NCBI GenBank assembly: GCA_035622175.1
Contig: DASPVV010000005.1
Span: 1 to 64,000 of the forward strand
Source: JAFAGX01 sp035622175
GTDB taxonomy: Bacteria > Acidobacteriota > Terriglobia > Terriglobales > Acidobacteriaceae
Direction: 5' to 3'
Length of the DNA stretch: 64,000 nt
The position numbers and the translations under genes were made by a program. The notes beneath the pieces were generated by a model. The model made no database searches and was not told where the DNA came from. It worked only from the letters and a program-made list of their open reading frames with translations. Of the stretch, positions 45,480 through 54,879 are shown one piece after another; the stretch's first letter is position 1; the number at the start of each line of letters is the position of its first letter.

Positions 45480-46853
45480 CTAGCTTTCAGGCGACGGCGC
45501 TGGTGGAATCGGACTGCCAAAGCTCGATCCTGGTTCTTGGTGGTAGCTTGATTCAGTCGCTACGAGAACAAAGTTCTCGTTGGTTAACGGTCTGATCGCC
45601 AGGCCCTTCTCGAAAAAAGCTGTGCTTGATTGTGACGAGTTCGCTTCTGGATGGGGGCGAGTCGGGAGGGAGCAATTGATCATCCACACGCTTGCGCAAG
45701 TCACTGCAGACACTCCCCATGGCACAGCCGGCGAAATCAGCATCAGCTTTACGCCAAACCGGGCTAACAACAACCAAACCAGCGTCAGGCCGAATCCATA
45801 GCTTGAGACGAGGATACGCTTTGAGGAAGCTACCTTAAGGCCTGGTGAGGCTAGCGCTCGAACCATCAGCGCGAAGGGTACCGCGGCCAGCAGATCCACC
45901 AAGTAATGCTCTCCCATACCCAGGGTCGAAACAACAGTCAGAGCCAGGTAAATCCCTAAGGACCCGCGCAAGATGCGTGACATGCCTTTTGTATGCCAGT
46001 AAAGCAACAAGGCCCAGGTCAAATGCAACGAAGGAATCGCGTTGCGAGGTGCACTGCCGGGAACGGGAATTTTCTCCAGCAGCAGTTTGGGAAAGAGGTG
46101 GAAGGGAAGCGGGTGATAGGGGAAACTTCCGCTGAATACATATCTCGGCCCTGTCGCAGGTACCACGTTATAGAGGACCCAGCCGCCCATTCCCGCCAAG
46201 ATGAGCAACGAAAGGAGGTCCCATGAAGCCCGTTCGGCCTTGATCGGATGACTTGCTGCACAGACCAATGCCATCACAAGGGGGAGCAACAAATATGCGA
46301 GCACGCATGCGATTCGCAGGGTATAAGATGCCGCCAACGCTTGGCCGAACAGGAAACTCGGCTGAAGCCCGAAGGCCCCGTCGGCCGCATATAGGTACAG
46401 GTCATAGGTCTTGGGATGGAGAACATTGGTGAGAATCAAGGCGTACTGCGCTGAAAAGACGAAAAACACTAGTGCGATTGCCGGGGCGAATAAGGCGATG
46501 ATTTGCCGCCGCACCGCTTTGCATGACCAAATCCACTGCAGACCGAAGATCAGGAACGCGCCGAATCCGAACAAGGCGACGATGCTCGATCCGGCGATGA
46601 TCCAGTCCTTTGTGTGTGGAAAGCGGACCACGAGCCCAAACCCGGCCGATAGTAGGACGCAGGCAACTCGCTCTGTGATTTTCGGCTGGCTCCGGAAGTA
46701 GAAGATCGATCCACCGCCAATCGCGAATGCCAGGTACGCGCTAAGGTCCAGTCCACGAGCAGCCAAGCCCAGCACAAGGAACCAAACCACGCTAGCGGCC
46801 ATCAGCAACAATTTGCGCTCGAAAGTTGCGTTTTGCCAGCTTTCCCAGGCCAT
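45480..46853 (-). CDS. PAP2-superfamily membrane phosphatase/transferase
   Basis: 457 residues with about twelve TM helices. The PAP2 motifs are RNAIPSLHLTWALLLYWHTKG (PSxH) and GMGEHYLVDLLAAVPFA (HxxxD). The long TM-rich N-terminal half, with KTYDLYLYAADGAFG before the domain, resembles the AUR1/inositol-phosphoceramide-synthase type of PAP2 proteins, which exchange phospho-headgroups on lipids. It may recycle polyprenyl phosphates or make a glycolipid for the neighbouring glycosylation genes. The C-terminal ~70 residues are non-membrane and polar. Confidence 0.82.
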   Translation of the reverse strand: MAWESWQNATFERKLLLMAASVVWFLVLGLAARGLDLSAYLAFAIGGGSIFYFRSQPKITERVACVLLSAGFGLVVRFPHTKDWIIAGSSIVALFGFGAFLIFGLQWIWSCKAVRRQIIALFAPAIALVFFVFSAQYALILTNVLHPKTYDLYLYAADGAFGLQPSFLFGQALAASYTLRIACVLAYLLLPLVMALVCAASHPIKAERASWDLLSLLILAGMGGWVLYNVVPATGPRYVFSGSFPYHPLPFHLFPKLLLEKIPVPGSAPRNAIPSLHLTWALLLYWHTKGMSRILRGSLGIYLALTVVSTLGMGEHYLVDLLAAVPFALMVRALASPGLKVASSKRILVSSYGFGLTLVWLLLARFGVKLMLISPAVPWGVSAVTCASVWMINCSLPTRPHPEANSSQSSTAFFEKGLAIRPLTNENFVLVATESSYHQEPGSSFGSPIPPAPSPES

Positions 46854-47170
46854 AGGAGCTAAGGTCGGAAACAGAGCAAAGCCCAGAATCCCCCTTGCTG
46901 CTGATTATGTGCCCGCACCGCAGCAGACAACTCATGGGCAATCGAACTGGGAGTTCCTTTGGTAACGGGCGGGCACTTTGCTTTTCAGGCTTGACCCTCA
47001 GTGGCCAGCTTAAAACCGGCCAACGGCGGTCGGGTTTGGGTGGCCACTGAGGACCCTCTTTGCCGTTGTCTAGCAAACAGGTTCCCAAGCCACCTCGGGG
47101 CTGTTCGAAGCCAATACGTTCGATGGTGTGCTTTGCCTGATGCAGCGAGCGAATGACCGGCAATCAGACA
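46854..47170. other. Intergenic region carrying an inverted repeat
   Basis: Between two minus-strand genes. Apart from the inverted repeat at 46996-47052 nothing is recognised. Confidence 0.4.
46996..47052. repeat. Inverted repeat resembling an IS21-type element end
   Basis: CCTCAGTGGCCA (46996-47007) and TGGCCACTGAGG (47041-47052) are perfect 12-bp arms. Inside, AAAACCGGCC faces the imperfect GGTCGGGTTT, and the left block reads TGGCCAGCTTAAAACCGGCCA, similar in style to the repeated terminal blocks of IS21-family elements. No transposase is nearby, so it looks like a remnant end or a strong transcript hairpin. Confidence 0.45.
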
Positions 47171-48178
47171 TCAAAACAAGCTCAGTTGACCTTTGTTTTC
47201 CGTAGATCGAGATGGACGGCCTCGCCCGCTGTAACGATCGTAGCCGCTGCGGATTCCGTACTTGTGCCTGAGCCGGTCCATTAATTGCGAGAGCCGCTGG
47301 CGGTAGGAACTCGAAAGGAAGGCGCGCTCCCCATAACGTCGCCGGTAGCTATCTACCAGGTGGGGGAATTCCTTTTCAAGGAACGGCAGGAAGATCGCAG
47401 CTGAGCACGGCTTTAGGAACAGCGAGTTGGCGAAAATGTATTTCCCACCCGCTCCCGCTGTGGCGCGCACAAGTGCCTCAAGATCCTGGGGTGAATCCGT
47501 GATGCAGGGAAGCACGGGAGCGCAGATGACACCAGCGTCGACTCCTGCTTGGTTCAAGGTGCGCACCGCTTCCAGCCGCAGATCAGGGCGTGGCGCACGT
47601 GGCTCGAGGAGGCGGGCGAGATCCAGGTTTAATGTAGTGATGGTGAGGTTGACAAAAAGCTTGTTGCTCTTCGCAATTTGCTGTAACAACTCTAGGTCAC
47701 GCAGCACCAGGTTGGACTTGGTAACGATCCCGATCTCATAGCCTCCGCATTTCGCGAATTCCTCCAGAATCGCGCGCGTAACTTCAAAAAGCCGCTCTGC
47801 CGGTTGGTACGGATCCGTTGCCGTGCCAATCGCGATTTCTTCTCCCGTTTTCACCCGACGAAGCTCCTGTCGCAGCAGGTCGGCGGCGTGCTGTTTCACG
47901 AGAATTTTTTGTTCAAACTCCGTTCCGTCCCGCATCTCCAGGAATTCATGCGTGTAGCGTGCATAACAGTATTTGCAGGCAAACTCACACCCGCGGTATG
48001 GATTGATGGTCCAGGTGAAGGGCATGCGATCAATCGCGCAGTAGTTCAGCAGAGACCGGGCCGGTAAAGAGAAGTATTCCACGTTATGGCCCTGACGCAG
48101 AGACTGCCCTTCGGCCGCCAAGCGCGCGATACCCACCAGCTTGGGGTTCCGATCGGGAAGAAAGGGTAGCGTTTCCAT
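47171..48178 (-). CDS. SPL-like radical SAM protein (PA0069/Rv2578c type)
   Basis: 335 residues from the ATG at 48178; the frame is open to a GTG at 48262, with no ribosome binding site at either. NPYRGCEFACKYCYARYTHEFL holds the [4Fe-4S] Cx3Cx2C motif of radical SAM enzymes, in the form found in spore photoproduct lyase-like proteins. GTATDPYQPAE and VTKSNLVLRDL are further family blocks. The C-terminus GQLSLF looks like a beta-clamp-binding motif. A role in nucleic acid repair or modification is likely but unproven. Confidence 0.85.
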   Translation of the reverse strand: METLPFLPDRNPKLVGIARLAAEGQSLRQGHNVEYFSLPARSLLNYCAIDRMPFTWTINPYRGCEFACKYCYARYTHEFLEMRDGTEFEQKILVKQHAADLLRQELRRVKTGEEIAIGTATDPYQPAERLFEVTRAILEEFAKCGGYEIGIVTKSNLVLRDLELLQQIAKSNKLFVNLTITTLNLDLARLLEPRAPRPDLRLEAVRTLNQAGVDAGVICAPVLPCITDSPQDLEALVRATAGAGGKYIFANSLFLKPCSAAIFLPFLEKEFPHLVDSYRRRYGERAFLSSSYRQRLSQLMDRLRHKYGIRSGYDRYSGRGRPSRSTENKGQLSLF

Positions 48179-48464
48179 CTCAGGTATGTTCGCTTTTTGT
48201 TCGCCAATAAACTGTAACCCCGAGAGAAGAGAATCGTCAAGTCGATGGCGCAAGAAATGCACAAAGGAACAGGCAAACGTCCAGTTTCCGAGGACAGCAT
48301 CTACTTGATTTGTCCAAGAGATGACTAGGGCGAGCCCATCCTAGCTTGTTACTTCCGTTTCGCCCTGCGCCGGGTTGAAATCTCTACTGCCGCGGTCGAC
48401 GGCTAGACTCAGAACGGGGTGCAGGGGTTTCACGACCGGCGTCCCCGAACGGACGAGAAGGAAT

Positions 48465-50750
48465 ATGACCGGATCCGCGGCAGCCATCGCAGCGCGAACC
48501 ATTGCTGAACCAAGCCTAAATCGAAGGGCATTTCTCAGATCAGGGCCATTGTGGTACGCGTTTTTCTTTGTTTCTGGATTTCCTGCACTGCTTTACCAGA
48601 TCGTGTGGCAGCGAGCACTGTTTACTCTCTATGGCGTGAATATCGAGTCTGTGACCCTGGTCGTCACCGGCTTCATGTTGGGATTGGGCCTGGGCAGCCT
48701 ATTGGGGGGAACGATTTCGCGCAGCGGCCGATGGCCGCTGCTCGGAGTCTTTGGTGCCTTCGAAATCCTGATCGCAGCCTATGGAGTTTGTTCGTTGAAG
48801 GCTTTTCACTGGGCTGGGGAGTTCACGGCCGGGTCTCGGCCCCTTGAGACAGGACTGGTAGCCTTCGCCTTAGTAGTGACTCCGACCATGCTGATGGGTT
48901 CGACGCTTCCCATCCTCGTTTCCTACACGGTTCGTCTTTCTCCGAACGTAGGCCGGGCGGTGGGCGGCCTATATGCAGCCAATACGCTGGGCTCCGCCCT
49001 CGCATGTTTTTGTGCGGGACTGTTTCTGATGCGCTGGCTGGGGGAATCGAAAACCGTGATGCTGGCAGCGGGTTTAAACGCTCTGGTGGGAAGTGCGGTG
49101 CTGGCCTGGCACTTCGGAATTCAGGAGCGACATTCCTCACCCCCTAGATCCGCATTGCTCCCCGGCGAGAATGCGTCCGGCAATGCCTGTTGCTCCCATC
49201 GCAGCACCCAAATCAGTTTCCCCTGGGCGGTGATCGCTGCTGGGATCGCAGGATTCGTTGCGCTTGGGTACGAAATCATCTGGTATCGCCTGTTCGCATA
49301 TACCACCGCAGGAACGGCTAAGAGTTTCGCTTTTCTTCTCGGGGCCTATCTGGCGGGCATCGGCGCCGGATCACTGGTCAGCAACCGCATTTGCGAGAAG
49401 GTTTCACAGCTCCCTACCTTTATGCGCTTGCTCGTGGGCACGGTGTTTGGTGCCAATGTGCTCGGATTCCTGGTGGGCCCAATCTTTTTCAATCTGGTGG
49501 TACACGTTTCCTATCTTTGGTCCCTCGTGCCGATTGCATTCGCTGCCGCAGGTCTTGGGGCGGTGTTTCCCCTGCTTTGTCATATCGCCATCCCTGCCGA
49601 CGAGCGGGTCGGAGCGAGTACGAGCTACCTGTATTTGAGTAATATTCTGGGCTCGAGCTTGGGCAGCTATCTCACGGGTTTCGTGCTCATGGACATTCTC
49701 CCCTTCCGCAGCGTCAGCATGATACTAACGTTACTCGGTCTTGGCCTGAGCGTCGCATTAATGCTTTCTGCCCAGTTAGGACGAGCCAAGTTCATCCTCT
49801 CTGCGCTCGGGGTCCTGGTTGCGGCTTTGTTTGTGGTGCAGTCCGCGCCTCTTTTTCGTGGCATGTATGCAAAGATGCTGATCAAACAGAGATACGCAGA
49901 GGGCATGCAGTTAGCGGGCATCGTTGAGAATCGGAGTGGCGTTATTGCGGTTACCCCGGACGGGACAGTTTTTGGCGGCGGCGCCTACGATGGTCGCTTC
50001 AACGTGAGCCTAGTGCATGATGCGAACGGAATTCAACGAGCCTTTGCGCTAAGTTTCTTCCACGCCAATCCGAGAGAGGTTCTCATGATCGGACTCTCAT
50101 CGGGGTCGTGGGCGCAGGTGATTGCGAACCATCCGCAGATAGACCACCTGACGATTGTCGAAATAAATCCGGGATATCTGCACCTTATCCGGGAGGTTCC
50201 TAGCGTGGCTAGCCTCCTTCAGAACCCTAAGGTGCGTATTGATATCGACGATGGCCGACGCTGGCTGGTGCGGAACCGGACGAGCAAGTTCGACGTCATT
50301 GTGATGAACACCACCTACCATTGGCGCTCCAACGCTTCCAACCTGCTGTCGACAGAATTTCTCGAACTGGTTCGTCAGCACTTGAATCCGGGGGGTGTGC
50401 ATTTTTATAACACCACTGACTCCCCGGAGGTGATGGCAACTGGGGTCGGAGTTTTTCCCTTCGGGATACGGTTGGCGAATTTTATGGCGGTCAGCGACTC
50501 GCCATTGCAGCTCGATCGAGGGCGCTGGCTTGACGTCCTGTTGCACTACAGCATCGATGGTCAGCCCGTCTTCGACTTGTCGCGGGAAACAGATCGCCAC
50601 CGGCTGCGTGAAGTGATGTCGATGGCGGAAACGATGGACCGCGATAGCGCTTCAGTCTACACCTTGGAGTCTGCCGACCACATCCGCGCGCGTACGGCGG
50701 GCCTTCGTCTTATAACCGACGACAACATGGGTAGCGAATGGCTGCGGTAG
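48465..50750 (+). CDS. Fused MFS-like/spermidine-synthase-like membrane protein
   Basis: 761 residues from the ATG at 48465 (GAAGGA upstream); a TTG at 48375 would add 30 residues. About fourteen TM helices (VTGFMLGLGLGSLLGGTISRSG, LVVTPTMLMGSTLPIL, AAGIAGFVALGYEIIWYRLF) are followed by a Rossmann methyltransferase-like domain (EVLMIGLSSGSWAQVIA, LTIVEINPGYLHLI, VRIDIDDGRRWLV). The GGGDG and catalytic Asp of true spermidine synthases are missing (GLSSGS; MNTTYHW), so polyamine synthesis is unlikely. The function is unknown; transport or lipid-linked modification is possible. Confidence 0.85.
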   Translation: MTGSAAAIAARTIAEPSLNRRAFLRSGPLWYAFFFVSGFPALLYQIVWQRALFTLYGVNIESVTLVVTGFMLGLGLGSLLGGTISRSGRWPLLGVFGAFEILIAAYGVCSLKAFHWAGEFTAGSRPLETGLVAFALVVTPTMLMGSTLPILVSYTVRLSPNVGRAVGGLYAANTLGSALACFCAGLFLMRWLGESKTVMLAAGLNALVGSAVLAWHFGIQERHSSPPRSALLPGENASGNACCSHRSTQISFPWAVIAAGIAGFVALGYEIIWYRLFAYTTAGTAKSFAFLLGAYLAGIGAGSLVSNRICEKVSQLPTFMRLLVGTVFGANVLGFLVGPIFFNLVVHVSYLWSLVPIAFAAAGLGAVFPLLCHIAIPADERVGASTSYLYLSNILGSSLGSYLTGFVLMDILPFRSVSMILTLLGLGLSVALMLSAQLGRAKFILSALGVLVAALFVVQSAPLFRGMYAKMLIKQRYAEGMQLAGIVENRSGVIAVTPDGTVFGGGAYDGRFNVSLVHDANGIQRAFALSFFHANPREVLMIGLSSGSWAQVIANHPQIDHLTIVEINPGYLHLIREVPSVASLLQNPKVRIDIDDGRRWLVRNRTSKFDVIVMNTTYHWRSNASNLLSTEFLELVRQHLNPGGVHFYNTTDSPEVMATGVGVFPFGIRLANFMAVSDSPLQLDRGRWLDVLLHYSIDGQPVFDLSRETDRHRLREVMSMAETMDRDSASVYTLESADHIRARTAGLRLITDDNMGSEWLR

Positions 50751-50894
50751 GCAAAGTCAGGCGGGCAAGTTTTGCACCCTCAGAATCCGGAAAGGCACGG
50801 TGGATGGGGCAAGGGAGAAGTGCACCGCACACGACTTACCGGCTTTTCCCTATCGATACACGAACCGGTTTCGCAGATCAGCTCTCGGTGTAAG

Positions 50895-53051
50895 CTACTG
50901 CGGCGGCGTTTGGCTGGCAACGGCTGGTGGCTCGAACAGCTTGGGATCAACTGTGGGATTGAAGTCGATACGGGTAAACTCCACGATGCTCGTCTGCCTG
51001 CCATTTTCCTTGTTCTTATGCGTTGCGGGCAAAGTGATTCCATCGGTCGTCTTCCAATCACTGAGGTCGGTCTCCGCGTGGAATGGTCCGGATCGGCCCA
51101 TGCCTTCATAGGTCTCCCGAAGGATGTGTCCAGTCCCGGAATCGACAAACCAGCGGATCGCCATGTCGCCCACACTCACGTCCACGATCCGGGTTTCTAC
51201 GTCGCCGATCTGTTCTCGACCGTCGGCGAAGAAAACGGACCCCGGATCTTCCAAGTGCTGCCCGATGTAGATGATGTCGCGATGGATCTGGGCGATATTT
51301 TCGTTCTTCTGCGATGCCGGTAACTCACGTGCCCCGATGCCGGTGGCCGACATGAAGCCTTCCTCGGGAGTGACCACAATGGAGAGCACACCGCGAGGGG
51401 TTTGAATGTCCATGTGCATGCGATCGGGAAACACGATGGTCCTTTGCACCGGGGTTGCTGGGCCGTCTTCTGACGCTTTTTGCCTCAGATCTTCGCGCAG
51501 GGATTTTACCGATTGCAGCTTGGCTAAGCCGCCCATTCGCTCTACCACCTCTTGCGCGAGCGCTTTCCCTTCCTCGTTCGATGCTGATGGTTTCTCAGGC
51601 GTTTCGTTCTTTTCCCCCGGAGGGGGCGGAATGCTAATGTCAAGATTCGTCACCGGTCCAAGAGAAGAAAGCGGCTTATCAAACTCTGCAGTGTTTCCTA
51701 CGACCAGCACCTTCAACTGATCTTGGTGTACATACTTGGCCGCGACTCTGGCCACGTCAGCCTTCTGGGTTTGTTCAACCCCGTTGCGAAAACGCTCCAA
51801 GAAATTTGCAGGGTAAGCGTAAAACTCGTACAACATGCGCTCGTGCAGCACCTTCTCCGGAGAATCGAAGTTGAATACGAAGGAATTCAGAATGGAATCC
51901 TTGGCTCGCGCGATCTCCTCGTCCGAGATCGGATTCGTCTTCAAATCGGCAATCTGCTCGTAGACTGCTTGGATCGCCTCGAGGGTGCTTGCGCTCTTGG
52001 TTTCCAACGATAACCGCAGCGTGCCGGGATGATCGAACCCGCTTCCGATGCCTCCGCCCACTCCGTAAGCCAGACCCTTGGCAGTGCGGATGTTGCGGAA
52101 AAGGCGCGACGAGAAGCCGCCCCCAAACGCCTCATTGAAGACCTGGGCGGCGAAATAATCCGGATTATCCCTGCGCATGCCCAGGGCGACCATTTGAATC
52201 GAACTCTGATTGACATCGGTTTTGGGGATCAAATAGTAGCCGGGTTTGGCCGGTGCGAATTCAAGCGCCGGCGACTTCACCGCTTGGCCCTGGGGCCACT
52301 GTGCGAAGGCTTCTCGCAATTTAGCCTCGATCGCCTGCGCATCAAAATCGCCGACCACACCCACAATTATGTTGTTTGGAGCGACGTGCGAGTTGTGCCA
52401 GTCGATGAGGTCTTGACGCGTGACGCGAGCGACGGTGGCGTACTCCGGCTGACGCGCTAAGGGATTGTCCTTGCCGTAGGCCAGCTTGGTCGACTCCCGG
52501 CTGGCAATGTCGCTGATGTCGTCGTTTCTCCTGGAGATGGCATCGTCCATCTCTCGCTTCGCCAAGTCCAGCTTGTCCTCACGAAACTCCGGGTTACGGA
52601 GCAGGTCGATGAAAACCTTAAAGACGTCGTCAAAATCCTCCTTGAGACAGGACCAGGAGATCGAAGTGGACTCCGAGCTGGCCGAGGTCTCAACCTTGGC
52701 CGCTCGCACTTCGAGATAATCATCGAACTGATCGCCGGTCTCGCTTTTCGTGCCACCGGTCCGCCAAACCTCGCCATACATGTCGAGCAACCCAACCTTA
52801 TTCGCGGGCTCGTCGCGGCTTCCGCCGCGAATGTTCGCGATACCATCGATCAGTGGCAATTCGTGGTCCTCTTCGAGGAAGATCACCATGCCATTCGGGA
52901 GCGCGATGCGTTTCGGTTCTTGGGGATGAAAGGCAGGGAGTGGAGGGATCGGGATCTGCTGCCAATCGGTGGCTTGACCGCACGCGATGGGAGCAAATCC
53001 CGTCATGGCGATTGCGGCCAGAAGAACAGGCGCGAGCGTTTGCGGCTTCAT
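50895..53051 (-). CDS. M16 peptidase-like protein, non-catalytic partner, with LolA-like C-terminal domain
   Basis: 718 residues with a signal peptide (APVLLAAIAMTGFAPIACG). Two M16 domains occupy residues ~40-470. Where active enzymes have HxxEH, this one reads GLLDMYGEVWRTGG, so the zinc site is lost (D90-x-x-G93-E94). A Pro-rich linker (SIPPPPGEKNETPEK) leads to an extra ~230-residue domain with IVFPDRMHMDIQTPRG and WKTTDGITLPATHKNKENGR..VEFTRIDFNPTVDPKLFEPP, like the LolA/LppX half-barrel. It overlaps the catalytic M16 gene by 4 nt and should form the heterodimer with it. Confidence 0.87.
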   Translation of the reverse strand: MKPQTLAPVLLAAIAMTGFAPIACGQATDWQQIPIPPLPAFHPQEPKRIALPNGMVIFLEEDHELPLIDGIANIRGGSRDEPANKVGLLDMYGEVWRTGGTKSETGDQFDDYLEVRAAKVETSASSESTSISWSCLKEDFDDVFKVFIDLLRNPEFREDKLDLAKREMDDAISRRNDDISDIASRESTKLAYGKDNPLARQPEYATVARVTRQDLIDWHNSHVAPNNIIVGVVGDFDAQAIEAKLREAFAQWPQGQAVKSPALEFAPAKPGYYLIPKTDVNQSSIQMVALGMRRDNPDYFAAQVFNEAFGGGFSSRLFRNIRTAKGLAYGVGGGIGSGFDHPGTLRLSLETKSASTLEAIQAVYEQIADLKTNPISDEEIARAKDSILNSFVFNFDSPEKVLHERMLYEFYAYPANFLERFRNGVEQTQKADVARVAAKYVHQDQLKVLVVGNTAEFDKPLSSLGPVTNLDISIPPPPGEKNETPEKPSASNEEGKALAQEVVERMGGLAKLQSVKSLREDLRQKASEDGPATPVQRTIVFPDRMHMDIQTPRGVLSIVVTPEEGFMSATGIGARELPASQKNENIAQIHRDIIYIGQHLEDPGSVFFADGREQIGDVETRIVDVSVGDMAIRWFVDSGTGHILRETYEGMGRSGPFHAETDLSDWKTTDGITLPATHKNKENGRQTSIVEFTRIDFNPTVDPKLFEPPAVASQTPPQ

Positions 53052-54706
53052 TGCCCTCCTCCTCGGCTGTTCTCGCCTGAGGCAGGTGGGGCGGTCTCGA
53101 TGATCCCCACCGTACGGTTTTCGGGAACAAACGTCTTGGCGGCAACCCGGCGAATATCTGCTTTGGTGATTTTGTCAATGCGCTCCACCTGGCGAAACAA
53201 CTCCCGCCAGTCCTCATAGCGTGCTTGGTAGACGGCTAGATCGAAGGCCAGGCCGGGATTGTTGCCGAGACTGCGAATCAGGTTTGCTTTCGCCCGCGTC
53301 TTGATCATCTTCAATTCATCATCGCCGATATCTTCTTTCTGGATTCTGTCGATCTCGCCATGGATTGCGGCCGCCATTTCGTCCGGGTTGTGCCCGGGCA
53401 TGGGAAAGGCATAGAAGGCGAACAGGTGCGGGTATTTGCTTCCCGGTAGGCCAGTGAAACCTGCCGAATCGGAGGCGATTTTCTGGTCACGCACCAGGGC
53501 GCGATACAGGCGAGAGGTGCGCCCGTTGGACATCAGATCAGCGATGGCATCGTAGACCGAGTCATCGGGCGTGCGGTAGTCGGGTCGGTGATATCCCTCG
53601 AGATAGAGGGGTTGGCTCATCTCGCGCAAGATTACCCGCCGTTCGGAGTTCTGCGGGGGCTCGAGCGTGGTTCGTTCGTCCGGCTTCTCACGCGAGGGTA
53701 TCCGGCCGAAATACTTCTCGATGATGGGCATGGCTTCACTGGCTTTCACGTCGCCCACCACCGCGACCACCATGTTTGAAGGAATGTAGTAGCGCTCGAA
53801 GAAGGCAGCTGCGTCGGTGGCGGAGAACGAATCCAGATCCGACGTCCACCCGATGGTGGGCCGATGATATTCATGGGCGGCGAAGGCCGCGGTCACGAAT
53901 TGCTCGAGCAGCCTTCCGATGGGGTTGCTGTCTACCCGCGTGCGGCGTTCCTCCTTCACCACATTGCGCTCGTCATAGAACTGCCGCATCACCGGATGCA
54001 GGAAGCGTTCGGATTCCAGGTAGGCCCACAGTTCTAAGCGGTTCGCGGGCATCGAGTAGAAATAGTTGGTTTCATCGTCGGTGGTATTGGCGTTCAGGTC
54101 CTCGCCACCATTCCGCTCCACGATTTCTGGAAATTGGTTGGGAATGACATACTGGTCGGCCTGCTTGACCGCGTCGAGCCAGTTCTTCTCAAGTGCTTTG
54201 ACCTCGGAGGCGTCCTGGTCGACCCGCTGATCGCGCTGGCGGATGTAGGCGGCGTAGGCCTGCTCAACTTTTTCGAGGGCCACCTTCTCGGCGGCATAGT
54301 CCTTGGTGCCGATCTTGTCCGTACCCTTGAAGGCCATGTGTTCGAACATATGCGCAAGACCGGTCTTGCCTAACGGGTCTTGCACGGAACCGGCGTCGAC
54401 GTGGGTGTGAAAGGAGAATACCGGCGCTTCGGGACGCTCGCAAATCACGACCGTCAAGCCGTTCCCCAGTTTCTTGAGGGTGATTCGCTTCTCGAAGGAA
54501 GCAACATCCTGGGCCCGAGCGCCGACGGCGAACAACAACACCACCCCGATCCAAAAGGAGCCTCGAGCGCGAGTGATGGTTCCTCGTAGCCGGCCCGGAC
54601 CAGGGGAAGGCAGCTTTCGTGGGCCAGCGAAAGCAAGATATCTCTGGCCGCCCACCGCACAAATCTCAGGTTTGTTCTCGCGCTCAGCAAGAGAGCGGTT
54701 CTTCAC
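53048..54706 (-). CDS. M16-family zinc peptidase, catalytic subunit
   Basis: 552 residues from GTG at 54706, placed by GGAGGT immediately upstream. A signal-like segment (SFWIGVVLLFAVGARA) follows an unusually long, basic N-terminal lead of ~50 residues. The inverted zinc motif HMFEH is at 119-123 in GLAHMFEHMAFKGT, with the downstream Glu cluster near residue 200. It is a periplasmic or secreted peptidase (PqqL/YmxG type) that acts with the non-catalytic partner encoded next. The overlap is 4 nt. Confidence 0.9.
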   Translation of the reverse strand: MKNRSLAERENKPEICAVGGQRYLAFAGPRKLPSPGPGRLRGTITRARGSFWIGVVLLFAVGARAQDVASFEKRITLKKLGNGLTVVICERPEAPVFSFHTHVDAGSVQDPLGKTGLAHMFEHMAFKGTDKIGTKDYAAEKVALEKVEQAYAAYIRQRDQRVDQDASEVKALEKNWLDAVKQADQYVIPNQFPEIVERNGGEDLNANTTDDETNYFYSMPANRLELWAYLESERFLHPVMRQFYDERNVVKEERRTRVDSNPIGRLLEQFVTAAFAAHEYHRPTIGWTSDLDSFSATDAAAFFERYYIPSNMVVAVVGDVKASEAMPIIEKYFGRIPSREKPDERTTLEPPQNSERRVILREMSQPLYLEGYHRPDYRTPDDSVYDAIADLMSNGRTSRLYRALVRDQKIASDSAGFTGLPGSKYPHLFAFYAFPMPGHNPDEMAAAIHGEIDRIQKEDIGDDELKMIKTRAKANLIRSLGNNPGLAFDLAVYQARYEDWRELFRQVERIDKITKADIRRVAAKTFVPENRTVGIIETAPPASGENSRGGGQ

Positions 54707-54879
54707 GGGACCTCCACCGGTTGCATCTGGGCTAGAAATCTGAAATTACGTGTCCTCGGGGGACATTGTCAAACCGCGGAGCGTGCCAGCCGCAGTTGAT
54801 TCTCGAGAACGTTGACGGTATACAGGTACGGTTCTAAAGTTTGATTGGATCAGGGAATTTGCCGTCGAAAGGAAAGCAC

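Noticed and set aside
48465..50750. True spermidine synthase
   Set aside because: GGGDG and the catalytic Asp are replaced, so the activity cannot be supported.
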